Below are positions 8,447-17,106 of a stretch of 64,000 nt of DNA, in pieces. The DNA comes from an uncultured Christensenella sp. Lineage in GTDB: Bacteria; Bacillota; Clostridia; Christensenellales; UBA3700. Position 1 is the first letter of the stretch. Each line of letters starts with the position of its first letter. A program made the position numbers and the translations under genes. The notes under the pieces are model-generated. The model was not told the origin of the DNA and searched no databases. It saw only the letters and a program-made list of their open reading frames with translations. The stretch is from positions 1 to 64,000 of the forward strand of contig CASEHD010000012.1 of the NCBI GenBank assembly GCA_949287655.1, written 5' to 3'.

Positions 8447-9499
8447 ATGAAAAAGAAACTGCTTTTGGCAATAATCAGCATCGTATTTATTTTGAGCGCT
8501 GTGTTCTTTATCGCCTGCGACGGAAAAACCGAACAATTCGACGAAAACCAGAATCTCGATCACGACGACCTCGGCGTGGCTCCGAACGAAGAAGCCCAAC
8601 AAGGTATAGTCAAACCCGAAGCTTCAAAGCTTACGGCGAGCAGTTCCTCACTTTCAGAGGACGCCGCGGTAAAAGAAGCTGCCACCTATCTTTTCAATCT
8701 CGCCAACGACAATCTTTCTAAGGTATCGTATTACGCCAACTACGCGTACGGCAGCGGCGTTGCGACCGTTACCAACCTTAAAATGAGCGGTTCGATGGAA
8801 GTGCGCGAAGTTCGTATCAAGGACGACGCGGCTATGTATATGGTCACTATGGGCAGAGTCGTCAACGGCTATAACAACGATACGCCGGACAAGACGAATG
8901 AGGCGGTTCTCAGCGCGTGCCGTCTCCTTCTCGACTACGGCAACCGCAAATTTACGCCGGACGGAAAAACGTTTTACGTACAGGAAGGAGGATCTTCCGC
9001 CCTTCTGGAAAATTCTTTGAACAACTTTTTCACGGAAACCGCTTTTATCGACTGGAATAAATGCGACTCCAAATCAATGTCCGTCGAAGCGTTTATGCAA
9101 GAAGACTTTTACAACAAGTCTTATGTCGAAACGACCAACGCAACGATAACTCCCGATACGATTATCAACGCTTCGATCGTTCATAACGAAGCAGGTTATT
9201 ACGAAATAGAAATAACCGTAGACATCACCACCGACGCTCTTAAACTCGCGACCGAATCCACAAGAGATTCAGCCAGCAGTAAGGATATCGTTTATTCTCA
9301 TCAGACGATAAAATGTCAGATCTGGGACTGCGGTCTCTTCAGGCGTTATGAAACTTACGACGGTTGGAAAGGCTCTTTCGGCGCCGGCATATTCAAATTG
9401 GGAGGTTCGAGCACGAACGAATGGCATAAGTATTTCACCTACAACAAAGAGAACGCTCCCCTCTATCAGATACCCTCTGACACGAGCTGGGCAAAATAA
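8447..9499 (+). CDS. lipoprotein of unknown function
   Basis: A 350-residue exported lipoprotein. It has a lysine-rich start, a hydrophobic core and a lipobox ending FFIAC, with Cys24 or nearby as the lipidated residue. A low-complexity acidic linker (about residues 25-60) precedes a globular domain. The C-terminal half resembles that of the lipoprotein at 12754-13653: a GYYEIEITVDIT strand followed by a helix, then a CQIWDCGLFRRYETYDG-like strand pair and a KYFTYNKENA end, against GVYYCTLTIDCS, KPVIWKRNEVYSG and AYFTYGNAE in the other. It is therefore probably one of a small lipoprotein family. No catalytic motif was recognised; sensing or substrate binding at the membrane surface is only a guess. 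Confidence 0.8.
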   Translation: MKKKLLLAIISIVFILSAVFFIACDGKTEQFDENQNLDHDDLGVAPNEEAQQGIVKPEASKLTASSSSLSEDAAVKEAATYLFNLANDNLSKVSYYANYAYGSGVATVTNLKMSGSMEVREVRIKDDAAMYMVTMGRVVNGYNNDTPDKTNEAVLSACRLLLDYGNRKFTPDGKTFYVQEGGSSALLENSLNNFFTETAFIDWNKCDSKSMSVEAFMQEDFYNKSYVETTNATITPDTIINASIVHNEAGYYEIEITVDITTDALKLATESTRDSASSKDIVYSHQTIKCQIWDCGLFRRYETYDGWKGSFGAGIFKLGGSSTNEWHKYFTYNKENAPLYQIPSDTSWAK

Positions 9500-9531
9500 A
9501 GACGGGATTCGTTCCCTGACAAAAAAATATT

Positions 9532-9556
9532 CGCCGTCTTTACGGGCGGCGTTTTT
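9532..9556 (+). terminator. terminator of the 8447 lipoprotein gene
   Basis: CGCCGTC (9532-9538) pairs with GGGCGGCG (9545-9551, with wobble), followed by TTTTT. Confidence 0.7.
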
Positions 9557-9673
9557 CATGCCCTGCCGTCCTCAAAACGTATCGACGATATCCGGAAAAA
9601 GCGCTTCTCTTCAAAACGCGGGCGCTCGACGCAAAACCGACGACTGTTCCGCGCGAGCGGGCAAGCCGCCGCA

Positions 9674-9701
9674 TAAAAAAACGGACGGGCTTGCGCCCGT
9701 C
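9674..9701 (-). terminator. terminator of the radical SAM gene
   Basis: GACGGGC (9684-9690), loop TTGC, GCCCGTC (9695-9701). On the minus strand the stem is followed, after three bases, by seven T. Confidence 0.8.
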
Positions 9702-10604
9702 TCAATCTTCTCTTTTTAAAACTCCCCGTCCGTCAAAATCGGGGATATACCCGGTATCCGCGCTGTCCGAAAGCTGGATAAACGCGTTTTTGAAACCCAG
9801 CTTTTCCGCGTGCGCGACGACCGCTTTGTATTCGATAGGTTTGAGCCTCCTGTTTATTTCGGGGTACTTTTCAGCCTGTCCGAAAGGCACATACTGGCTC
9901 ATAAGCGATATATAGTCATTTTCTTTATCAAGAACGCCCGAAAGGATATCCAGGACTTTTTTAGAATTCGCGACCGCATTCGGCAAAACAAGATGTCTTA
10001 CCAGCACCCCTCTTTTCATAAGTCCGTCGTCCGCGACGAACGTTTCGCCGGTCTGTCTCTTCATCTCGCACAGCGCGTTCAGAGCTGCTTCGGGGTAATC
10101 GGGCGCTTTAGAGTATCTCGCCGCGATGTCTTTATCCGAATACTTGAAATCGGGCATATAGATGTCTACAAGACCTTCGAGAAGTTTAAGCGACTCTGCG
10201 CTTTCGTAACCGGCGCAGTTGAATACGACGGGAACACACGGTTTGTAAAGCCTTAACGCCTCCGCTATCCCGGGAATAAAATGACTGCCGGTTACCAGGT
10301 CGATATTGTCAGCGCCCTTCTCTTCAAGCTCCTTGAAAATATCGGCGAGGCGGCTTACGGTTATCTCAGTTCCCTCTCCCCTCGACAGCGCGAAATTCTG
10401 ACAATAAACGCACCTGAGCGGACATCCGCTGAAAAAAACCGCTCCGCTGCCGCCTTTTGCGGCAAGGACCGGTTCTTCCCAGAAATGCAAAGTCGCCGCG
10501 CCCAGTTTTATCTTGTCGCCGACGGAGCAGTAACCCTTTTTAACGCTTCTGTCGACGCCGCAATTCCTGGGGCACAGCCGGCACTCCCCGCTCAACGTCA
10601 GCAC
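9702..10604 (-). CDS. radical SAM protein, PflX/pyruvate-formate-lyase-activase-like
   Basis: A 300-residue radical SAM protein of the family related to PflX (COG1313). The cluster motif is CPLRCVYC, after FFSGC. A second cysteine-rich segment at the N-terminus (CRLCPRNC ... GYC) is characteristic of this family and may hold an auxiliary cluster. The barrel motifs follow, for example VVFNCAGYES and VDIYMPDFKYS. The role in this family is unknown; activation of a glycyl radical enzyme is possible but no such partner is adjacent. It starts at GTG 10604, overlapping the end of the TetR gene by 7 bases, so it is translationally coupled to that regulator and must be co-transcribed with it. Confidence 0.85.
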   Translation of the reverse strand: MLTLSGECRLCPRNCGVDRSVKKGYCSVGDKIKLGAATLHFWEEPVLAAKGGSGAVFFSGCPLRCVYCQNFALSRGEGTEITVSRLADIFKELEEKGADNIDLVTGSHFIPGIAEALRLYKPCVPVVFNCAGYESAESLKLLEGLVDIYMPDFKYSDKDIAARYSKAPDYPEAALNALCEMKRQTGETFVADDGLMKRGVLVRHLVLPNAVANSKKVLDILSGVLDKENDYISLMSQYVPFGQAEKYPEINRRLKPIEYKAVVAHAEKLGFKNAFIQLSDSADTGYIPDFDGRGVLKRED

Positions 10605-11188
10605 TCGAAATAACGGGCTACGCCGTGTTTTATCAGCTCCGAAAGTTCCCTGGCGAGGTCTTCGAGGCTTTCGCTTCTGTCAGACAGGTACCAGTCGCGG
10701 TAGCAATCGACCACCCCCGAAACGATAAATGAAAGTACTATGTTCGCCTTTGGCGCGTTTACGCCGTTGAATTTGTAAGAGTCGAACAGCTGCTTTTTCA
10801 GCATGTCCTTTATCTTTCTCATAAAGTTGCCCGATATCGTACTGGAAAACAACAATTTGTTGAACGTCTCGTTTTCGCTGCCCGATACGCCGTCGCTGAT
10901 GGCGATAAGAAGCGGGTACGGATCGGTTTTTATCTTGTCCATATCGAATTTTGCAAAAATATTCTTTATATCTTCAAGAAGCTCGTCCTCAACGTCCTCA
11001 AGCACGTTGTAAACGTCCGTGTAGTGCAGATAAAAGGTCTTGCGGTTGACGTCAGCCTTTTCTGCGAGGTCCTTGATCACGATGTGGCTCATCTCCTGAG
11101 TCAGCACCATTTCCTTGAACGCTTCCTTTATCGCCTGTCTGGATTTGCGGCTGCGCTTGTCGTTCTTGAACTTATTTACATGTTCCAT
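10598..11188 (-). CDS. TetR/AcrR-family transcriptional regulator
   Basis: A 196-residue regulator. The N-terminal helix-turn-helix is standard (IVIKDLAEKADVNRKTFYLHY, residues about 36-56) and precedes an all-helical ligand-binding part with the TetR_C-like segment found in DhaS-type regulators. The start at 11188 follows GGGAGAG. It is transcribed divergently from gdhA across a 151-bp gap that holds a perfect 17-bp inverted repeat (11209-11225 and 11306-11322), so it may regulate itself and gdhA. The ligand is unknown. Confidence 0.88.
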   Translation of the reverse strand: MEHVNKFKNDKRSRKSRQAIKEAFKEMVLTQEMSHIVIKDLAEKADVNRKTFYLHYTDVYNVLEDVEDELLEDIKNIFAKFDMDKIKTDPYPLLIAISDGVSGSENETFNKLLFSSTISGNFMRKIKDMLKKQLFDSYKFNGVNAPKANIVLSFIVSGVVDCYRDWYLSDRSESLEDLARELSELIKHGVARYFEC

Positions 11189-11208
11189 AATATCTCTCCC
11201 TGTGCTTG

Positions 11209-11322
11209 TTCTGATTATATTTTAATATACAAACGGGGAATAATCAACAATTTTTTGCACTCAGGGAAAAATTTTTTTAATATTGAAATCATACGCATTT
11301 GTGTGTTAAAATATAATCAGAA
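11209..11322. promoter_or_regulatory. symmetrical divergent promoters of TetR and gdhA
   Basis: TTCTGATTATATTTTAA (11209-11225) and its exact reverse complement (11306-11322) flank 80 bp. Each arm contains the -10 of one outward promoter. For gdhA it is TTGAAA (11283-11288), 18 bases, TAAAAT (11307-11312). For the regulator it is TTGATT (11242-11247) on the minus strand, 17 bases, TAAAAT (11219-11224). The arms cover both -10 regions and start sites, the position expected of operators. Confidence 0.75.
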
Positions 11323-11339
11323 AAAGCAAGGAGGAAAAT

Positions 11340-12596
11340 ATGGCTGAAAGATATAATCCTTACGACAACTTTTTGTCCGTCCTTGACAAGGCGGCCAATG
11401 CGGTCGGAATGAAAGAAGAAGAATACGTCCTGATAAAATATCCGGAAAGAGAGCTGAAAGTATCCGTACCTGTAAAAATGGACGACGGAAGCGTTCGCGT
11501 TTTTGAAGGCTACCGCGTACAGCACAGCACTTCACGCGGTCCGTGCAAAGGCGGCATAAGGTATCATCAGAGCGTAAATATCGACGAGGTAAAAGCGCTC
11601 GCCGCATGGATGAGTTTTAAATGCGCGGTCGTCAATATACCGTACGGCGGCGCGAAAGGCGGCATAAAGGTCGACCCTTCCACCCTTTCGAAAGCCGAAC
11701 TTGAACGACTGACCCGCAGATATACCGCGATGATACTGCCGATAATCGGTCCCGAAAAAGATATCCCCGCTCCCGACGTGGGCACCAATGCCCAGGTCAT
11801 GGACTGGATCATGGATACCTACTCCATGATGAACGGCTACACTATACCGGGAGTCGTTACCGGAAAAGATCTGGAAGTCGGCGGCTCCCTCGGCAGACCG
11901 GAAGCGACGGGGCGCGGCGTTATGATAATCACGATGGAAGTCCTCGATAAATACAAGCTCGCGCCGTCGGACGTAAGCGTCGCCGTACAAGGTATGGGCA
12001 ATGTCGGAAGCGTCGCGGCAAAACTGCTGTACGAAAAGGGCTGCAGGATAGTCGCCGTATCCGACGTTTCGGGCGGCATAAGAAAAGCAAGCGGACTGAA
12101 TATCCCGGAGATCTGCGAATTCGTAAAACAGAGAAAACTTCTCAAAGACTATTACGCGGACGGGGTCGAACATATCGACAACCACGCGCTGCTGACCACA
12201 AAATGCGACATACTCATTCCCGCCGCGCTCGAAAACCAGATCACCGCGGATATAGCGAAGGAACTCAACTGCCGTCTCGTCATAGAAGCGGCGAACGGTC
12301 CTACCACCGTTGAAGCGGACGCGGTGCTGGAAAAGCGCGATATCGTGGTGCTTCCAGACATTCTGACCAACGCAGGCGGCGTTATCGTTTCCTATTGCGA
12401 ATGGGTGCAGAATCTGCAATCGCTTACCTGGGACGAAAACGACGTCAACGCTACCCTGTTCAAGGTCATGACGAGGGCTCTTACCGACGTGTATCACAAG
12501 GCGCGCGACTATAAGATAAGTTACCGCCTTGCCGCGTACGCAGTCGCGATCGAAAGGCTTTGCACGGCAAAAAAGAAACGCGGCATATTCCCGTGA
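11340..12596 (+). CDS. gdhA: Glu/Leu/Phe/Val-type glutamate dehydrogenase
   Basis: Interconverts glutamate and 2-oxoglutarate plus ammonia. The 418-residue length matches the NAD-dependent hexameric enzymes of clostridia and archaea. Visible are GGIRYHQ and PYGGAKGGI (catalytic Lys), DIPAPDVGT (catalytic Asp), the nucleotide-binding QGMGNVGSVAAKLL of the Rossmann domain, and NAGGVIVSYCEW near the C-terminus. GGAGG lies 7 bases before the ATG. It is transcribed alone between the divergent TetR promoter and a strong terminator shared with the convergent lipoprotein gene. Cofactor preference cannot be settled by eye. Confidence 0.95.
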   Translation: MAERYNPYDNFLSVLDKAANAVGMKEEEYVLIKYPERELKVSVPVKMDDGSVRVFEGYRVQHSTSRGPCKGGIRYHQSVNIDEVKALAAWMSFKCAVVNIPYGGAKGGIKVDPSTLSKAELERLTRRYTAMILPIIGPEKDIPAPDVGTNAQVMDWIMDTYSMMNGYTIPGVVTGKDLEVGGSLGRPEATGRGVMIITMEVLDKYKLAPSDVSVAVQGMGNVGSVAAKLLYEKGCRIVAVSDVSGGIRKASGLNIPEICEFVKQRKLLKDYYADGVEHIDNHALLTTKCDILIPAALENQITADIAKELNCRLVIEAANGPTTVEADAVLEKRDIVVLPDILTNAGGVIVSYCEWVQNLQSLTWDENDVNATLFKVMTRALTDVYHKARDYKISYRLAAYAVAIERLCTAKKKRGIFP

Positions 12597-12704
12597 CACG
12601 TCAAAACGCCGCTTTGCCGAAAAACTCTTTCGCAATGCAAAAGAAAGAGCGCAGGACAACCTGCACGCAGCGCAATATATGCGCAAAATTATTTAAACAA
12701 CAAG

Positions 12705-12730
12705 AAAAACCCGATACGTATCGGGTTTTT
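12705..12730. terminator. bidirectional terminator between gdhA and the lipoprotein gene
   Basis: A perfect 26-bp palindrome: five A, CCCGATAC/GTATCGGG, five T. It lies between convergent genes and would end both transcripts. Confidence 0.9.
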
Positions 12731-12753
12731 CGTTTGCTTCTGTATTCGACGGC

Positions 12754-13653
12754 TTACTTCTTCAACCCCGCGAGGTCGTCCGACGTTATCTCCGCATTGC
12801 CGTAGGTAAAGTAAGCGAGGCAAGTCTGCTGACAATTGACGGTAACGGGCACAGAGGAATGTTTGCCGCTGTACACCTCGTTTCTCTTCCAGATGACCGG
12901 TTTCATCTTGCCGTCTATCTTTTCGATCGCGAAATCTATCGTCGTGTTCTCGCAGGCGAAGCCTTCTTCTTTCGCGCCTGTATTCGCGAGGAACTCGTCG
13001 AGCGCCGCCCTGTGCACCGTCTTCATCATCTCTTCGCTGCAATCTATCGTAAGCGTGCAATAATATACGCCGTCATCGACGTAAACCTTGTCATCGTGCT
13101 CGTCGGCGAGATATTCTCTCGACGTAAGGTCGTAAGTCGTCATATGCTCCGTAAGCACGCGGTTTTCTTCCCTGACGTCGCCGGTAAACGGCGCGAACGT
13201 CCCCCAGTCCGTTGTCGTAAGCAAATTGTTTCCCTGATCGAAATTTATATGTTTTGTTCCCGCGACGTTGGTGAAATAAGCGTCGTCGCCGTCGAAATAA
13301 TATTTTTTCGTACACGAGCCGGTGTCGAGACCCGTGCCGTAGATTATCTCCTGAGAATAGATCTCTTCGCCCTTTATCTTTCTTATCAGATGAGTGTTTC
13401 TGGAAGCGAAAATGCCGGCAGAAAAAGAAAATTTTTCATCCCTGACGTAATTCGTGTCGTTGCACCAGTTTTCATACGCTTCCATTACCAGATCGTACGC
13501 GCTCATACCCTCCGCTACATCCAGTCCTTCGTAGTTGCCGAGGTTTTCGTCTTTCGCCTTCAATTCGGTATATTTGCCGCCGCACGCGACCGCAAAGACG
13601 AGCGAAAAGCACAAAACCGTAAGAAGCGCAAAAATGATAAATTTGTTTTTCAT
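12754..13653 (-). CDS. lipoprotein of unknown function, relative of the 8447 gene product
   Basis: A 299-residue lipoprotein with signal peptide and lipobox ending FAVAC (Cys near residue 24). The body is mostly beta strands with several cysteines. Its last 100 residues follow the same order of strands and helix as the product of 8447-9499 and end in AYFTYGNAE, so the two are probably distant paralogues. The ATG at 13653 follows AGGAGGAATT. It is monocistronic, with a promoter at 13686-13715. No catalytic or transport domain was recognised. Confidence 0.8.
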   Translation of the reverse strand: MKNKFIIFALLTVLCFSLVFAVACGGKYTELKAKDENLGNYEGLDVAEGMSAYDLVMEAYENWCNDTNYVRDEKFSFSAGIFASRNTHLIRKIKGEEIYSQEIIYGTGLDTGSCTKKYYFDGDDAYFTNVAGTKHINFDQGNNLLTTTDWGTFAPFTGDVREENRVLTEHMTTYDLTSREYLADEHDDKVYVDDGVYYCTLTIDCSEEMMKTVHRAALDEFLANTGAKEEGFACENTTIDFAIEKIDGKMKPVIWKRNEVYSGKHSSVPVTVNCQQTCLAYFTYGNAEITSDDLAGLKK

Positions 13654-13685
13654 AATTCCTCCTGCGATCTTTCCGATCCGTTTCT

Positions 13686-13715
13686 ATTTAATCATACCTT
13701 GCTCCACGCTGTCAA
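13686..13715 (-). promoter_or_regulatory. promoter of the 12754 lipoprotein gene
   Basis: TTGACA (13710-13715), 18-base spacer, TTAAAT (13686-13691), with TGA preceding the -10, giving an extended -10. Confidence 0.6.
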
Positions 13716-13771
13716 CAGATAGATAACTGCGCCCCGATTTCGTTAAATTTGTGGCGTAAACTCATACTAAT

Positions 13772-13807
13772 AAAAAGACGGCGCCGCCGACATATGCCGG
13801 AAGCGCC
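13772..13807 (-). terminator. terminator of adhE
   Basis: GGCGC (13780-13784) pairs with GCGCC (13803-13807), with an inner CCG/CGG pair. On the minus strand a TCTTTTTATT tail follows. Confidence 0.7.
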
Positions 13808-13848
13808 GCCTGAAGGGGTTATTATTTGGGAAAAATCCTCAATGATCT

Positions 13849-16449
13849 TTATCTTTTCTCGCCGTAGTAAGCGTTCAGATACATCTGTTTAATCTCGCTC
13901 ATAAGCGGATAGCGCGGATTAGCGCCCGTGCACTGGTCGTCGAACGCGTCCTCAACCATGCTGTCCAGCTTTTCGAGGAACACCTTTTCGTCGACGCCCG
14001 CGTCCTTTATCGTCATCGGCAGACCTATCTCCTTCATCAGCTCTCTTATCTTAGCGATAAGCTTTTCGACCTTTTCTTCGTCGCTCTTGCCGGTCAGACC
14101 TATGAAGGAAGCGACCTCTGCGTATCTTCTGACGCAGTCGGGGTACTTATACTGCGGGAATGTGCCCATCTTTGTCGGAGCCTTTGCGCAGTTGAAGCGG
14201 ATAACCTCTTCTATCATAAGCGCGTTGGCAACGCCGTGCGGCAGGTGGTGATAAGAACCGAGTTTGTGCGCCATCGAGTGGCATACGCCTAAGAACGCGT
14301 TTGCGAAAGCCATACCCGCGAGGGTGGAAGCGTTTGCCATCTCTTCTCTCGCCTCCGCGTCGTGACCGCCCAGGCTGTACGCCCTGGGGAGATATGTGAA
14401 TATCAGCTTCGCCGCTTTGAGCGCGAGACCGTCCGTGTAGTCGGTCGCCATCATCGAAGCGATCGCTTCGAGAGCATGCGTTAACGCGTCGATACCGGAC
14501 GCGCTGGTAAGCCCCTTGGGGATATTCATCATCAGGTCGGCGTCGATTATCGCCATGTCGGGCAGGAGCTCATAGTCCGCAAGCGGATACTTGGTGCCCG
14601 TCTGCTCGTCGGTGATGACCGCGAACGGAGTGACTTCGCTGCCGGTACCCGCGGTGGTCGGGATGGCTATGAAATACGCCTTGTCTCCCATATGCGGGAA
14701 GGTGTATACCCTCTTTCTTATATCCATAAATCTCATAGCGAGGTCCTGGAAATCGACTTCGGGATGCTCGTAAAGCGTCCACATTATCTTGCCCGCGTCC
14801 ATTGCGGAGCCGCCGCCGATAGCGATGATGACGTCCGGCTCGAACGCCGCCATTGCCTTTGCGCCTTCCTTGGCGCAGGCGAGGGTCGGATCAGGCGCGA
14901 CGTTATAGAACGTGGTATGAGTGATTCCCATCTCATCCAGTCTGTCCGTGATAGCCTTTGTAAAGCCGCTCTTGTAGAGGAAGGTATCGGTGACGATAAA
15001 CGCCTTCTTCTTATTCATTACGTATTTGAGTTCTCTGAGAGCGACGCCCAGACAACCCTTCTTGAAATAAACCTTTTCGGGTGCTCTGAACCACAACATA
15101 TTCTCTCTCCTTTCCGCGATGGTCTTGATATTGATAAGATGTCTTACGCCTACGTTTTCGCTGACGCTGTTACCGCCCCAGCTGCCGCAGCCCAACGTAA
15201 GGGAGGGAGCCAGTTTGAAGTTGTACAGGTCGCCGATACCGCCCTGCGAAGAAGGAGTGTTTATAAGAATACGGCACGTTTTCATCGCGCGCTCGAATTT
15301 GTCCATCTTTTCCTTGCCCGTCTCGACGTTGACGTAAAGCACGGATGTGTGTCCCATACCGCCGTCCGCGATAAGCTTGCTCGCTTTCGCGATCGCGTCG
15401 TCGAAATCTTCCGCCTTGTACATCGCGAGGACGGGGCTGAGTTTTTCGTGAGCGAATTCTTCTGAAAGCTCGACGCTGGTCACCTCTCCTACGAGGACCT
15501 TGCTTCCCTCGGGTGCTTCAAAACCGCTCATTTTCGCGATCGTGCATGCGGACTGTCCGACTATCTTCGCGTTGAGCGCGCCGTTTATGAGAATGGTCTT
15601 TCTGACCTTATCCGTCTCTTCCGGACTCAGGAAATATGCGCCGCACGACTGCATCTCCTCTTTAAACTGCTTGTAAACGTCTTTGAGAACGACGACCGAC
15701 TGCTCGGACGCACATATCATACCGTTGTCGAAAGTCTTGGAATGTACGACCGAAGACGCCGCCATTCTGATATCCGCGCTGCTGTCTATGACCGCGGGAG
15801 TGTTGCCCGCGCCTACGCCGACCGCAGGCTTGCCGGAGCTGTACGCCGCCTTTACCATGCCGGGACCGCCCGTCGCGAGAATGAGGTCCGCCTCTTTCAT
15901 TATCATAGCGGAAAGCGGAACGGTAGGCTCGTCAATCCAGCCGATGATCTCTTCGGGAGCGCCTGCCGCGACAGCCGCGTCGAGGACGATCTTAGCCGCC
16001 TCTATCGTGCTCTTCTTAGCTCTGGGGTGCGGGGAAATGATAAGTCCGTTTCTCGTCTTTAAAGCGAGAAGGGATTTGAATATCGCGGTCGAAGTCGGGT
16101 TTGTGGTCGGGATTATCGCCGCGATCACGCCTACCGGTTCAGCTATCTTAGTGATACCGAATCCGGGATCGTATTCGAGAACGCCGCAGGTCTTGACGTC
16201 CTTGTAAGCGTTGTAGATGTATTCTGAAGCGTAATGGTTCTTGATGACCTTATCCTCTACCACGCCCATGCCGGTCTCCGCGACCGCGAGTTTCGCGAGC
16301 GGGATCCTGGCTTTGTTTGCCGCCATAGCCGCAGCGAAAAAGATCTTGTCTACCTGTTCCTGAGTGTACGTTGCATACTTTGCCTGCGCCGCTTTGACGC
16401 GCGCGATCTTATCCAGCAAAGTAACCTCGTCGTTGACGATGTTTGCCAT
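13849..16449 (-). CDS. adhE: bifunctional acetaldehyde-CoA/alcohol dehydrogenase
   Basis: Reduces acetyl-CoA through acetaldehyde to ethanol, using two NADH. The 866-residue protein is a full-length fusion. The N-terminal aldehyde dehydrogenase (about 1-440) has GVGAGNTPAVID and the catalytic Cys in NGMICASEQS. The C-terminal iron alcohol dehydrogenase (about 455-866) has GGGSAMDAGKIMW, PTTAGTGSEVTPF and the iron ligands within HALEAIAS, GVCHSMAHKLG and HHLPHG. AAGGAG lies 9 bases before the ATG. It is monocistronic. The promoter is flanked by two Rex-type operators, so expression should rise when NADH accumulates. Confidence 0.97.
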   Translation of the reverse strand: MANIVNDEVTLLDKIARVKAAQAKYATYTQEQVDKIFFAAAMAANKARIPLAKLAVAETGMGVVEDKVIKNHYASEYIYNAYKDVKTCGVLEYDPGFGITKIAEPVGVIAAIIPTTNPTSTAIFKSLLALKTRNGLIISPHPRAKKSTIEAAKIVLDAAVAAGAPEEIIGWIDEPTVPLSAMIMKEADLILATGGPGMVKAAYSSGKPAVGVGAGNTPAVIDSSADIRMAASSVVHSKTFDNGMICASEQSVVVLKDVYKQFKEEMQSCGAYFLSPEETDKVRKTILINGALNAKIVGQSACTIAKMSGFEAPEGSKVLVGEVTSVELSEEFAHEKLSPVLAMYKAEDFDDAIAKASKLIADGGMGHTSVLYVNVETGKEKMDKFERAMKTCRILINTPSSQGGIGDLYNFKLAPSLTLGCGSWGGNSVSENVGVRHLINIKTIAERRENMLWFRAPEKVYFKKGCLGVALRELKYVMNKKKAFIVTDTFLYKSGFTKAITDRLDEMGITHTTFYNVAPDPTLACAKEGAKAMAAFEPDVIIAIGGGSAMDAGKIMWTLYEHPEVDFQDLAMRFMDIRKRVYTFPHMGDKAYFIAIPTTAGTGSEVTPFAVITDEQTGTKYPLADYELLPDMAIIDADLMMNIPKGLTSASGIDALTHALEAIASMMATDYTDGLALKAAKLIFTYLPRAYSLGGHDAEAREEMANASTLAGMAFANAFLGVCHSMAHKLGSYHHLPHGVANALMIEEVIRFNCAKAPTKMGTFPQYKYPDCVRRYAEVASFIGLTGKSDEEKVEKLIAKIRELMKEIGLPMTIKDAGVDEKVFLEKLDSMVEDAFDDQCTGANPRYPLMSEIKQMYLNAYYGEKR

Positions 16450-16589
16450 AACAAATAACTCCTTTATGAAAAAAAATTTGTATCGTGTTTATTATGCGCA
16501 AACCGCCTGAAATAATTTCCGCAAGTCGCTCTTCTCCTCTTTTCAAGACTCTCCGAAAAGCCGCGCGGCAGTCTGCGTTTACGTTGATT

Positions 16590-16607
16590 TTGTTAAATTT
16601 TTCACAA
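16590..16607. promoter_or_regulatory. Rex-type operator 1
   Basis: TTGTTAAATTTTTCACAA matches the TTGTTAA-N4-TTAACAA consensus of the NADH-sensing repressor Rex with one mismatch. It lies just downstream of the predicted adhE transcription start (about 16612) and is flanked by an outer GTTGA/TCAAC repeat. Confidence 0.75.
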
Positions 16608-16618
16608 TCAACGACTAT

Positions 16619-16647
16619 ATTATATCCGTGTCAATTAAGTTTGTCAA
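16619..16647 (-). promoter_or_regulatory. consensus sigma-A promoter of adhE
   Basis: On the minus strand TTGACA (16642-16647), 17-base spacer and TATAAT (16619-16624): both hexamers are perfect. The -35 is embedded in Rex-type operator 2. The leader is about 160 bases. Confidence 0.85.
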
Positions 16648-16658
16648 CAATTTAACAA
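16641..16658. promoter_or_regulatory. Rex-type operator 2
   Basis: TTGTCAACAATTTAACAA matches the Rex consensus with one mismatch. It starts 51 bp from operator 1 and covers the adhE -35 hexamer. Confidence 0.75.
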
Positions 16659-17106
16659 CTGAATTTACGACTTTTTTATATATTTTTTCTTCGACCCGGT
16701 AATTATGTCGATTTTATAACAAAAACGTATCGATCAGCCGTTTTAAGCGCGTTTTCACTACCGGTTTTCTTGTAGGCTTATGTATAAAACGCACGCGTTT
16801 CAGCCATCTTTCATTTATCATGTATATTTCATTATCATAAATTCGGCAATTATAAAACCAAACGTCGGATATAAACGCGGCGCCGACCGCCGGATTGAAA
16901 ACCTAAATGCGTTACGGCGAAAAATTTAAGACAGCGGAAAAGTATATGCGGTATTACAACAATATAAGAACGGCTCTTAAATTAAAAAAGTAAGCTCTGA
17001 GCGATACCCGACTCTCTCAAATACGATTTATTGATTTTTTGTCAGACTTTTGAGGATCAACTCAAAAACGGAAACTTTTTCTCGGCTAAAAACCCTTGGC
17101 GCAAAC
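16659..17106. other. non-coding stretch between adhE promoter and the NusG_II gene
   Basis: AT-rich; no gene, tRNA or recognised riboswitch was seen. No convincing terminator for the 17107 gene was found here. Confidence 0.5.

Noticed and set aside
16659..17106. tRNA or riboswitch in the long gap upstream of adhE
   Set aside because: No cloverleaf, T-box or other conserved motif could be recognised.
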